Of a stretch of 64,000 nt of DNA, positions 54,880-64,000 are shown in pieces. Each line of letters opens with the position of its first letter. The first letter of the stretch is position 1. Location of the stretch: NCBI GenBank assembly GCA_023055355.1, contig JALJCS010000028.1:6448418-6512417 (forward strand), in the 5' to 3' direction. The stretch comes from Agelaius tricolor. Lineage: Eukaryota > Chordata > Aves > Passeriformes > Icteridae. Position numbers and translations under genes: made by a program. Under the pieces are notes generated by a model. It did no database searches, was not told the origin of the DNA, and was given only the letters and a program-made list of their open reading frames with translations.

Positions 54880-55240
54880 CCAGCTCTAACTTTCGCTTTT
54901 CTCCCCCGGCCCCGCACCGCCCGCCCGCCGCGGTAGCGCGGAGCGGAGCGCGGGGCAGCGCGGAGCGCGGAGCGCGGAGCGGAGCGCGGGGGGATCCGCG
55001 CCCAGGGGCGGGCGGGCGGTGCGGGGCTGCGGCCGCCGCGGGGAGGGAGGGAGGGAGGGAGGGCGAGAGGGGCTCAGCCCCGCGCAGCCCCCGGCCCGGC
55101 TCCGTGCCCCCGGCCCCGCCGCCGGTACGCGGAAGAAGGGAGAGAAAGGACCTACTTTTGGGCAGTTTTCTCGCCCTCGCCTTGGATCTCATCGTGTCGG
55201 CGTGTGGATTCCTCTCCTCCTCCTTGAGCCCAGAAGCAGC
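54880..55240 (+). promoter_or_regulatory. Core CpG-island promoter candidate
   Basis: This is the densest CpG stretch in the window. It has a short iterated gcggagcgcg motif (54,935-54,990), Sp1-type GC boxes (ggggcgggcgggcggt at about 55,005-55,020), a ggga repeat (55,040-55,063) and an ETS-like 'cgcggaagaagg' (about 55,128). There is no TATA box at the expected place, as is usual for CpG promoters. Assignment to the + strand rests only on the possible first exon downstream. Confidence 0.55.
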
Positions 55241-55286
55241 TACACACTATCTTCATCTCCCCAGCATTGTCAGTTTGGACACCTTC

Positions 55287-55298
55287 GCACATGCGCAC
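55287..55298. promoter_or_regulatory. NRF1-like palindromic site
   Basis: gcacatgcgcac is close to the NRF1 consensus (alternating GCGCA/TGCGC), a factor typical of CpG-island promoters. One position departs from the ideal. Confidence 0.4.
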
Positions 55299-55375
55299 AG
55301 AGCATTCAATCTGACACCCTCACCAGGGCCAAAAAAACTTTCCAATGTATTCATCATCATCGGGCTGGTTTGGTC

Positions 55376-55393
55376 TTTTTTTTTTTTTTTCCT

Positions 55394-55431
<38 letters not shown>
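55376..55431. repeat. Poly(T) tract (T15 and T36)
   Basis: Two T runs are separated by ccttc, about 525 bases from the poly(A) run and in the opposite sense. Confidence 0.95.
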
Positions 55432-55432
<1 letters not shown>

Positions 55433-55608
55433 TCCTATCCTCTTCCTCAGACCACTTATCTCTGCCCCCTCCTCTCTGCCGGCACCATCACAGCCTTCCC
55501 TGATCTGCCCCTTTAAGAAAAATCAGCCCTCTCCGCTCCTAACCCTCCGCACACTGACCTTACACACTGGACAATATTTAAGGATCAAGGTGCCATCCTA
55601 TAAAGAGG

Positions 55609-56740
55609 TGATTATTATTATTATTCTATTATTATTGTTACTACTAAATAGCAATGCTGTAGAGAAAGTTTGTTAGTAGTTGTCATCTTGTAAACGTTTC
55701 TAGTTTGGACATGCTTTTGTTTTTAATCTGAAAAATGTTTATTTACGTAACTTTTCAACCAGTGTCTGTCTTTATTTTCTTCCTTTTTATTTTTTTTTTA
55801 CCCTTTTATTTCTTTCGCCTTCCTCTCTCCCTTCGGCTCAGGGGCGGCGGGGGGGGGAGTGCGGTTGCCTAACTCTTTAAAAATAATAACTTTTAAAAAT
55901 ACCAGAACTCGCGCTGTTGTGTTTTGTCGGTACTTCTCGCGTTTCTACCCGAATTTTTCCAGCCTTTCGGCAGCTTCGCTCCTTTATCCCCGGCTCGGCT
56001 TTGCCGATGCTCGCGGGGCTTTCAGCCCCGGTTTGTCGCGGGAGGGCCCCGGGCCCCGCACCCCGCGGGCAGCCGGGAGGGGTCGGGGAGGGAAGGAGGG
56101 AGCGAGGGCGGCCGCTCTGCTCTGCCTTTCAGGTGGAAGGCAGCGCGCTGGGGCAGCGCTCCCCAGGGACGGGGGAAGCCGCCAGACACCCGAGGAAAGG
56201 GGGGAGAGCAAGGACAGACACCCCCGGAGCCCCCCAGGACCTGGCCGGGCCCCCTCCGAGCGGAGGTAGCGAGCGCTGGGCCAGAGGCGCTTTGAAGAGA
56301 GGAGCGAAGTGTAAATAGCCGGTGATTGATGTGCTGGCTTTGACTGCGGAGAAAGCACTATTTTAATTCAAGTGGCCAGGTCAGATGGTCACGGAAGAAG
56401 GTTGAAAGGTAGGATTTAATGAGATTAATATGGAGAGAGGGAGAAAACGCGCGTCGCCTTGAAACATTCCGTAAAATAATGGGGTGAGGGCAGCGCGGCG
56501 CTCCGCGCTGGAGGTGCGCACCCATCCCGGGGAGCCCTCGCACCGAAGGGCACCGCAAAAAAAAAAAAACCAAAAAAAAAAGCAAAAAAACAAAGCAAAA
56601 CTTGTGTGGGTGCGTCAGGTCCCTGCTGGAAGCCATTCCGCCAGCTGCACTCCTGCCCTGCAGGTGGAACTGGGGAAGGGGGGGAATATTCCTGCTAATT
56701 ACCGGTTTTCCCCTCCTCAATAAACTCTTTAATTGCAAAT
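55609..56740. promoter_or_regulatory. AT-rich stretch and CpG island F (about 55,845-56,300)
   Basis: 55,600-55,800 is AT-rich (ATT microsatellite, then gtttatttacgtaacttttc). The island that follows contains 'gccccgggccccgcaccccg' and similar CpG-rich words. A decent acceptor (ctctgctctgcctttcag) ends at 56,132 and a weak donor (gcggaggtagcg) lies near 56,266. These could bound a further untranslated exon, at low confidence. An A-rich run lies at 56,557-56,605. Confidence 0.4.
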
Positions 56741-59645
56741 GGGAGCAGAGGCCTTTCAGATGCTACCGAGGAGCCGGCGTTCGAGGGAAGGGTGGGGGGG
56801 GGAGCGGGAGGCCAAATAAAATAAATCCGTTTGAAGGGAACCCGGAGCCACGTGTCGCCTAAAATGCCGAAGCGGTGCCTGTGAATTCCTGCCTCGAGGA
56901 CGCCGTTCCACGGCGCGCCGGGCACCCCGAGGTTGGAAAAACAAGCTCTTCCCAGCCTCACCGGTGAAACAGGAGCTCGAGTGTTCCCAACTCATTGAAA
57001 TATTTCTTCCAGCCATCCCGGACTCTCGCTGTCCCCGCGTCCCCCACACCGAGCCGCTCCCGGGACGGGCGGGTTTCGCTTTGAAAACGTCGTGCTGGGT
57101 TATTTCTCGCTGTTCTTGCAGAAAACCGGGTAGAGCCGCGGCCGGCCAGGGGAGGATGCCCCGCTCGCCGGGGAACGCAGGGCACGGAGGGCTCGGAGCA
57201 CCGGGCGGGCACCGCGGCCGTGCCCCCCCGCAGCCCCAGCCCCGCACGACCCCGGCTTTTGTTTTCTGGCCAAATCCCCCCCATCTCCATCAGCCAGGCT
57301 CCCCCAGGAATCAGCTCCTGTGGGGAACAGCCCTGCTCCAGCGGAGCCGCTCTCGGGGAAATTCGGGGAGAGGCAAAACGCTTTTGGGGAGAGTGCACGG
57401 TTTGGGTGGCTCAGGGGGTACCACGGTTTGGGGGATGCTTCTGCAAACGAAGCCAGCGAGAGGCGATCGAAAGGCGCCGTGCTGGGGCTGCCCCGCTTGT
57501 CCTCGGCTCCCCGGCTCTGCCCGTGCGGCTTCCTCGGCTCCGGCCGCGTTCCTGCCGGGCCGAGGCGGCAGCGGCCGGGCTGGAGCGGGGAGCGGAGCTC
57601 CCGCAGCCTCCGGCGGGCGCTGAGAGGGGCGGCAAGGCCGGGATGCGGCGCTTTGCCTGCCCAGGAAAGGGGGGAAAAGGGGAGAAACCCCCCTCCCCTA
57701 AAATAAATTATAAAAGGGTGAAAAAGGTGGGGAAAAAAAAAAAAAAGAGAGAGAACGAATTTGGAAGGGCCGGTGCCGGAGTGTGCTGGCCGTGGGCTGC
57801 GGTGCGTGTGGGGAAGGACACGCTGCCATCCCCGACACGAGTGGGATCCCTTCCCGCAGCGGTTCTGCCCCCGGGAACGGGCCGGGTTTGCCCCGCTCGC
57901 TGCCCGCCCCAGCGGCTCGGGGCTGCTGCCGAGGGCACGGCCCGGGCGCTCCGGGCTCAGCGCGTCCAGGACGCGCTCCTGCTCCCACCGGGGCTCCACG
58001 GGGCCGGTTCTGAGCCCCCCCGTGGAAGGAGAGGCGTCCTGGGGCTCCCCAAAGCCCCGCAGCGAGGTGCGCGGCCGGGCAGGGAGAGCCTCGCAGCCCC
58101 CCCGGAATCCCCGAAGCGCCCCCCGAGTCCCGGCGGGCGAGCATCCCGCGGTGGCACCGGCTTCTCCAGCCTGCACCTGTTTGAGTGCGTGGCTCTTCCA
58201 CGGGGAACCACAAACTAAACGCCCGTGCAGGAGGAAGGGAGAAGCGCCAGGAAGGTTCTGGGCGCTGCCGGGTCAAGCAGGGCGGCTGCCAAGGCGCAGG
58301 GAGCCCGGGCCCTGCCCGGCCTGGAGCCGCTCCGTGCTCCGCCGCTTCCCCAGGAACTCTGCCCACGGCCACCCTGGGGATGGCTGGAGGGGAAAACCAC
58401 TCCAGCGGTGGCGGCCGATTTTCCACCGAGAGTTAATAACCATCTCCTGCAGGGAAAGAAGCGGCCAAGACCCTCTGTGCGGCACACGCTGCCAGGGGAC
58501 CCGCGGGGCTGCATGGCCGGGCCGAGGGGCGTCTGGGGGGTCTGGGGGGCACAGGGGAGCGGGCGGTCCCGAAATGAGCCTGCTTGGGGTTGATCCCCCC
58601 CGTGCTCGCCCCTTTTTGCGCCTCCACCCTGGTCTCTAACAGAGATTTCAGCGCGGCGTGGGGCGAGGAGGGTCCCCGCAGCTTTGGGGAGGGGGCGCTG
58701 GAGCGGCAGGGATTTACGGGTGGGTTCCTTGGCACCTCCAGGACAGCCCAGGTGTTCCCAGGTGTTCTACAGGGCGGGGTTGGGAATTCACCACGCTCCA
58801 GGGTGAAGCGCTGCGTGGCAACTTCGCCCGGCCCCGCTCCCCGCGTGGGACCCCGGGCTCGGGTGGGCACCCACAGGGGCACGGCAGGAGGCGCGGGGGG
58901 CTCTGCGAGCTGTTTCGCACAAGCGTTTTCAAGCAGTAAAGAAGATTAAAACGCTCGAGCCCGTCCAGCTCGCCCGGGCGCTGCCGCACGCCCCGAGTCA
59001 CCCCTTCTTCCCTGGGAGGATTTTCGCATCAATCACTCCTTGTTCCTGCGCGCGGCATTCAACCGGGAATTCATATTTCGAACTGCGCAAGAAGCCGGTG
59101 GCACAGGACGGGGCTGCGCTCCGCAGGGGTGGCGGATCAAGGCGCTGAGAATGTCACACGCTTCCCTGGGGATTTTCCCCGCTAATCTGCCGCTAATGAG
59201 CGGCGGGAGCGCACCCAGGGCGGGACGCGGAGCTGCTGCCTCGCACCCACGCCGCTGCTCGCATCCCTCCTGCCGAGCCATTCCGACACCTCCCGAGCCC
59301 CGGTCCCTGCGAGCAGCCGGCACAAGGGGGCGGTTAAGGACAGCCGGGAGCCCCGGGGACAACGGGGACAAGGCGGGGAGCCCCCGCCGAGCATCCCGGG
59401 CCAGGCGGCGGGGACAGCTCGCCTTGGCAGCGGCGGCTCTGGGAGAGGCAAAAAAAAACCCCATAAAAATAACAAAAATTAAACTCTGCAAAGGTGGATG
59501 CGCCCCCTCCCCGCTCCGAGGAGGTGGCGAGGCACCAAGCCGGGTCCTCCCCCCCGTGTCGGGGCCACCCGGAGCCTCAGGGGTGGCTCAGGTGATGGAG
59601 CTCAGGGCGGGTGTCACATCCTGCACCCGCCAGAGCCTTTCCTGA
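56741..59645. promoter_or_regulatory. Large CpG island G (about 2.9 kb)
   Basis: This is the longest continuous CpG-rich tract. Stop-poor frames fill nearly every reading frame on both strands (358 codons minus, 332, 292 and 219 codons plus, 242 codons minus). Mutual overlap with no domain shows these are compositional. The region 58,990-59,210 ('gcatcaatcactccttgttc', 'gctaatctgccgctaatgag') is complex and homeodomain-like. A near-consensus CTCF core (ggcacaagggggcggt) lies at about 59,319-59,334. Confidence 0.5.
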
Positions 59646-60190
59646 AGTGACCTATTTACACTCTCATTGGTTTAAATTTTTTTTTTTTTTTTTTTTTTTA
59701 CCCGAAAACCTTTGAGAAGCGGCGGAACAAGCGCCAGTGAGAAAGGGAGAAATGGATGCGTTTTGTACAGGGAGGGGAAAAAAAAAAAAGAAATTAAGTC
59801 GGTCTTGTTGGTCCCCTCAGCGATGAAATACAGAGGGGAAGATTAATACTGCAGCATAACCTGTGCCTGCATCCACTGTCCTGCACCTCTTCCCTGATAT
59901 TCCAGCTGCACTGAAACCCGTCTGTGCATCAAAATGAGGCGATCAGACTATTTTTTTTTTTATTGTTATTTCTAGAAGAAAACACTGGCTCCTCTGGCCA
60001 TGAAAAAACACCGTGTCAATTGCCATTTCAGATTTTTCAAAAAACATGTTCAGCTCTAAGAATTCCTCCGAATTCGTTACACTCCGCCGCGCGAGGCTGC
60101 TCCTTGCTGGTCCCGGCGAAGGTAAAAAATTCACGTCCTAAAATAAGAAGTCGTAAAAAAAAAAAAAAAAAAAAAAAAAAAGGGGGAAAA
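59646..60190. other. AT-richer interval with homopolymers
   Basis: A T run (about 59,678-59,699), A runs (59,778-59,789 and 60,155-60,181) and a T run near 59,950 occur. The inverted CCAAT 'ctcattggttta' lies at 59,662-59,673. No gene is recognised. Confidence 0.4.
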
Positions 60191-60480
60191 GAAAAAGAAA
60201 AGCACCATTTACATTTGAATATCTAACTTGAACATGATTATAATTACAATCGTCAGACATCGAGCAGTGTTGTCTCCCATGAACAGACAGTTTTGAGGAT
60301 GTAAACACAATTTTAATCGTGACGGTCTCTGGGAATGAAGGGAAATTAAGGACTTTTATAGCAATTTTTTTTCGACGTTTGATCAAAATATTTTTGCCCG
60401 GAGATTGCTTGCCAAATGAAAGCAGAATGGAAACGATGTGCGCTGTAATTCAGCAGAGTTTTGCCACGGGTAGAGCCCAA
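60191..60480. promoter_or_regulatory. Candidate conserved noncoding element
   Basis: Complex sequence with isolated CpGs in an AT-rich background: 'gattataattacaatcgtca', 'ttaatcgtgacggtctctgg' and 'cgacgtttgatcaaaatatt'. The retained CpGs and dense AT cores, with no frame above about 80 codons apart from overlapping ones, fit a conserved enhancer close to the promoter islands. Inference only. Confidence 0.38.
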
Positions 60481-61545
60481 GCCCCCGGTCTGTCAGGGCT
60501 GTGGTCTCTCCTTTCCCCCGGGGCATTTTGGGGAGCGGCGAGTGGCCCTGGCCGACAGGTACCGCTGGGGCAATTTTCGATCAAGCATTTTTCAGCCCAA
60601 ACGCCCAATTCTGAAGCCACTACAACGACCTGAGCCGCCTTTTCCCTCGGAACCGGCAGAACTGCCCCCGATTTGAGGCTGGCAGGGAGATGCAGCCGCT
60701 GGCGGGGCCGGGGCGCGTTCCCCTCCCGCAGCCCCGGATTTGGGGTTCCCCTGCCCGGGGCACCCCCTGGTCCTGATCAGCCCCGAGCCAGGCCCGCAAC
60801 CCCGCAGGGCTCCGGCCAAGGGAGGGGGATTTGCGTTAATTAAATATTGTGGGGGTGGCGATTGGAACCCCAAATCTCCATTTGCTCCCACATTTGGAGC
60901 TTCCTGCGCTCGTCCCCGCGGAGCAGCGCCCGCTCTGGGGGTGCCCCCAAGCCCTGGGGACGCCGATGGAGCCCTCGGGGGGTGTCCCCTCAGTGTCCCC
61001 TCCTTCCTCTGGCCCTGGGGGTGCGGCACCGCAGCTCAGCCCCTAAAACGCAGCGAAATTCCCCAAGGGGACACCCAAGGAGGCGCCCGGGTGTCCCCGC
61101 GGGGTCCGCGCCTCGTTCACTCGCGCTGCCCCCTCTAAGGACGGCTGCGGCGGGGCCGGCTGGCTAATTATTAGCTATTAATTGAGTTCAAGACCTTTTC
61201 CGGCGTTGGGAAATGAGGAACCCGAGCAGCGATCCCGAGGAAGGGGCTGAGCACAGCCCAGAGCCGCGGCCGCGCCGTCCGGGCCTGCCCCAGAGCCCCA
61301 GGGGCGGGGGAAAGGAAGGGGTGGGGTGGGGGGGGGGGAAAAAAGGGGGCGACAAAAATTCATGAGGTGAAAATTACAGAAACTTCAGAGGCAGGGATTG
61401 ATTTCCGAGACACCTCGGGGAGAGGGGGGAGAGGGGCGATGCCCGACGGGGCGGGCCGGGGGCTGCGCTGGGGTCCCCGGGCAAGGTGAGGAGCGGGGCC
61501 CGGGGTCCCCCCGGAGCCCCAGCGAGCTCCTGCCGATGTCGCTTT
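60481..61545. promoter_or_regulatory. CpG island H
   Basis: This is a CpG-rich stretch (gctggcggggccggggcgcg, gaggcgcccgggtgtccccg) interrupted by 'gcgttaattaaatattgtgg' and by 'ctaattattagctattaatt' (61,163-61,182), both homeodomain-like. A possible donor (gggcaaggtgagg) lies at about 61,480-61,492. Frames are overlapping and domain-free. Confidence 0.45.
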
Positions 61546-62270
61546 CTTATCTTTGCACGCTTCCACCTTCCAATTAAACTTCCCCAAATTGCCAAAAGGC
61601 TGATTTGCATGCAAGGGACCCCGCTCAAAGATGCTAACTTATTGTCTCCTCCCAGAACTTAACATTTCTCTCTTCAGTTCTCACTTGAAAGAAGTTTTAG
61701 AACAGTATTCAAAGACTGTCCAAACGAACAAAACCTTCCCCTTCGCTCGGGAGAGAAATCCGGTGTATTCAATACCAGGGCATATTCTCAGAAGTTTGCA
61801 GATTTGGGTTTAAAGGCGGTATTGTTCGTGCCTTTTTCCTGAAACTTCTTTATTTTGTTTTTTTCTCCCTCAGACCACGGCTCACATGCCTGCAAAGGAT
61901 TATTAAAATAAAACATCATAGAGCATTTTTCCTCCTTTTTTCCCCCTCCTTCTTTACTGTTTAGAATTACTTTTCTGGAGGAGCTTTCCAAGCATCCCCC
62001 CCAACCCCGCAAGTCATAATTAAGAACACTTTTTTTTTTCCCCCCCTAACAAACAGGAAAAAGACTCAAACCCTTCCCCGAATGTTCCTTTTTCTTTAAA
62101 CACCAACAGCGTTCTAAAATCGGAAACATTTATCTGTTCCCAGAACACCTGAAAACATTCTCGGGGCTGGACGGACGCTGTTCTTCTACAGCTGAACAAA
62201 TGAAAGCGGCGAGATTTTGATACCAGAAGCATCTGTGAGAGCAGAAAATAAACGCAAACCTAAATTCTTA
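61546..62270. promoter_or_regulatory. Candidate conserved noncoding region
   Basis: Complex sequence contains an octamer/POU-type motif (gctgatttgcatgcaaggg, about 61,598-61,616), 'ccttccaattaaacttcccc' and a pyrimidine-rich patch (61,840-61,960). There is no coding frame of note. A regulatory reading is inferred from texture and location beside the islands. Confidence 0.33.
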
Positions 62271-64000
62271 TTGGGTTTGGGGGAAAAAGAAAAAACCACA
62301 AACCAAAAACCTGTTTACAAGGCGCCGGGATCTCTGCGTTCAGACACCCCATACAGCGAGTTTTCTTTTTAGGATTAAAAGATGATGATCCAATGGGCTG
62401 AGGATGTAAAACTCCTTTGGGGAACGCGATAAACTGCAAAAAGCCAGTGGCAACTCATTCCTGATTAACTCCTTTTTTATAAAGGGGCGGAATGGAAGCG
62501 AACAGGGACCCCGACGGGACACGAACATATTTTATTCATTTAATACAAAGCAGCTCCTTAAAAAAAAAAAAAAAAATCTTTAAAAAAAAGCCGGTTCAGA
62601 GCATAACTCACGGGCCAGGGGGGAGAAAGCAAAAAAACAAACCCTGATGGGGTGTGAGGTGATGTCGCCGTCATCCCTCGCTCGTCCCGGGGGAACGCGG
62701 CGGGCACGGGCGGGATGCGGGACCAACCCGGCCCCCCGGGACCCCCCGATGCTGGGGGACCCCCCTGGCTCTCCCCGCTGACCTGAAGGGCGGAATCAGC
62801 GCAACGGTGTAAGGGCAGAGAGCACAAAGAGCCGCTGTGCTCGGCTCTGCGGATCATCAGCGGAGATGGGGAAGTATTTACGGGGCTCTCTCGGAGTGAC
62901 TGGGTCCATCGGCAGCGAAAAAGAAATCATATTTTTAACCGCAGGGAAGCAAGAGTTCATGTAGATTTACAAACGAGGGGAAAGTAACTGTAAGAACATG
63001 TGTTAAAAAGGCAGCAGAAAGAATTCCATCGATTTCCATGAGAGGTGGATCGCGTCCAGGAAGAATGAGTCAACTTCATTCCTCGGGCAGAGCCGGCCAA
63101 GCTGAGAGAATTACACCAGAAATGCCTCGGGATCACCTCGTGTCCCCCTCTTCGAGCGCTGCCGTCCCACTGAGAGCCTCTTCAGCGTGGTTATGGCTGA
63201 GAAAACGAGCTGGGAATTCTTTTAAAAACGGCTTTTAATGCCCCCGGAAAATAATAATAATGCTTTGGGAGATAGACTCTGCTGTGCTGAAAAGCCTCTC
63301 ACACACCGACAGCACCCATGGCAGGACAGGGCAGCTCAGAGCTCGGGGGAAGGTGAAGGGCAAAATTTGCACATCCCAGGGATCCATCCATCTGTCCTGG
63401 CTGCTAAACCCTGCTTCTCCTCTCCCCACAATTCCGGTGTTGAACCCTGCGAGGTTTTGGGTTTATTTGCGCAGGAGAGGTGAAAATTCTTGCGAAATTT
63501 CCTCCCCACTCCCTTCTCCCAGGGCAGGGGGGACTCTGCTCAGCCCCCAGGAATGAGCAGAAGGAAGAATGGAGAGAGAAACCTTTCTCCACTCACAAAT
63601 GCACATTTATTGTGGCTTTTTTTTTTGTTTACAGGTGGAAGAACAACCTACTCAAACAGCAATGGGCAAACACTGTCAGAATTCTGCTCTTTGCGTTCGG
63701 ACACCCCAAGTTTCACACAGACCCCTCCCCATTCTTCACTAACACAAAAATAACACTTGGAACATCTAGCAGGGAGCTCATCAGGCTTCTCCACCTTGCT
63801 GGTGGCTTTTTAGCCCAGAAATCATCCAAATGAGAGCTTGTGGATGCCAGAATTTTGCTGTGAGGCGCAGCCCGTGATAAGCTCATCAGTGAATAGTTAA
63901 AAAAACCAAGCTCCAGAAGTGTGGTTAGAAAATGAAATGCAAATATATACAAAATAGCCAATGGTTCCTGTGGACAGAAATGCCTGCCTACCTCATGAGT
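62271..64000. other. Unassigned right edge
   Basis: A moderate CpG patch lies at 62,640-62,830 with A runs just upstream (62,559-62,590). A good acceptor-like tract (ttttttttttgtttacag) ends at about 63,635, but no convincing coding exon follows. The frame GGRTTYSNSNGQTLSEFC... has no recognised domain. No gene is assigned. Confidence 0.35.

Larger units (their letters stand above)
55141..55608 (+). ncRNA. Candidate noncoding first exon (5' UTR), gene unidentified
   Basis: The sequence after the CpG core falls in CpG content and reads like a long 5' UTR. It contains an NRF1-like site (gcacatgcgcac, 55,287-55,298), a T15-ccttc-T36 tract (55,376-55,431) and ends 'ctataaagag' before a possible donor gtgatt at 55,609. 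There is no convincing start codon with a conserved reading frame. Start, strand and donor are all inferred. The host gene is probably a developmental regulator given the island cluster, but I cannot name it. Confidence 0.22.

Noticed and set aside
54165..55676. 503-codon plus-strand open frame through the CpG core
   Set aside because: It consists of poly-Lys (A54), poly-Phe (T36), Ser/Leu from (TC)n and Arg/Gly/Ala from CpG repeats. No domain or conserved start is visible.
57100..58176. 358-codon minus frame (and 332-, 292- and 242-codon frames overlapping it)
   Set aside because: All frames on both strands are stop-poor in the GC-rich island. Mutual overlap and absence of domains point to composition, not coding.
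1..64000. tRNA, rRNA, CRISPR arrays, bacterial operons or phage genes
   Set aside because: None was recognised. Repeats here are eukaryotic minisatellites without spacer structure, and the CR1 LINEs place the DNA in a bird nuclear genome.
49736..64000. Naming a specific developmental gene
   Set aside because: No coding exon or diagnostic peptide is visible. Naming from island architecture alone would be guesswork.

Overview
The window looks like nuclear DNA from a bird, most likely a songbird. The direct evidence is at least ten recognisable pieces of the avian CR1 LINE, several still carrying the diagnostic 3' tail of 8-bp repeats (ATTCTGTG-type). There are no mammalian-type SINE/L1 repeats, and simple and minisatellite arrays are very abundant. 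The songbird assignment is inference from the style of the tandem repeats. I found no protein-coding gene that I can name, no tRNA or rRNA, and no CRISPR or bacterial feature. Nearly all long open frames are low-complexity repeat translations or GC-rich stop-poor artefacts.

Layout. Positions 1-49,700 are a gene-poor, repeat-rich stretch. They contain CR1 fragments, four or five copies of one unnamed LTR-like dispersed repeat (about 2.5, 12.0, 14.4-15.4, 23.7-24.9 and, inverted, 45.3-45.5 kb) and many tandem arrays: 50-bp units at 5.1-5.9 kb, 60-bp at 20.6-20.9, TGGA at 21.4-22.4, 20-bp at 26.2-27.0, 134-bp at 28.4-29.3, CR1-derived 211-bp at 31.2-32.4 and purine tracts at 24.4 and 35.4 kb. 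Between them lie islands of complex, AT-rich, homeodomain-motif-rich sequence (about 2.8-3.2, 4.7-5.0, 6.7-7.2, 11.1-11.3, 23.0-23.5, 27.8-28.0, 36.4-36.9, 41.5-42.2, 44.0-44.4, 45.6-46.1, 47.1-47.6 and 48.1-49.2 kb). These have the texture of conserved noncoding elements; this is inference, because I could not align them to anything.

Positions 49,700-61,550 change sharply to a series of CpG-rich islands spread over about 12 kb. The densest core (54.88-55.24 kb) has GC boxes and an NRF1-like site. It sits between a 54-base A run and a long T tract, and it is followed by a plausible noncoding first exon ending at a possible splice donor near 55,609. Multiple clustered CpG islands beside a desert rich in candidate enhancers are typical of a developmental transcription-factor locus. 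The most economical reading is that the window holds the 5' end and upstream regulatory desert of such a gene, with coding exons outside the window. The gene is not identified and its strand is not proven.

Points most worth following are: a perfect 95-bp palindrome at 38.9 kb; the LTR-like family whose copies repeatedly became sites of simple-repeat expansion; satellite-like arrays born from CR1 tails; an isolated candidate exon with good splice signals at 32.6-32.7 kb; and the poly(A)/poly(T)-bracketed CpG core.
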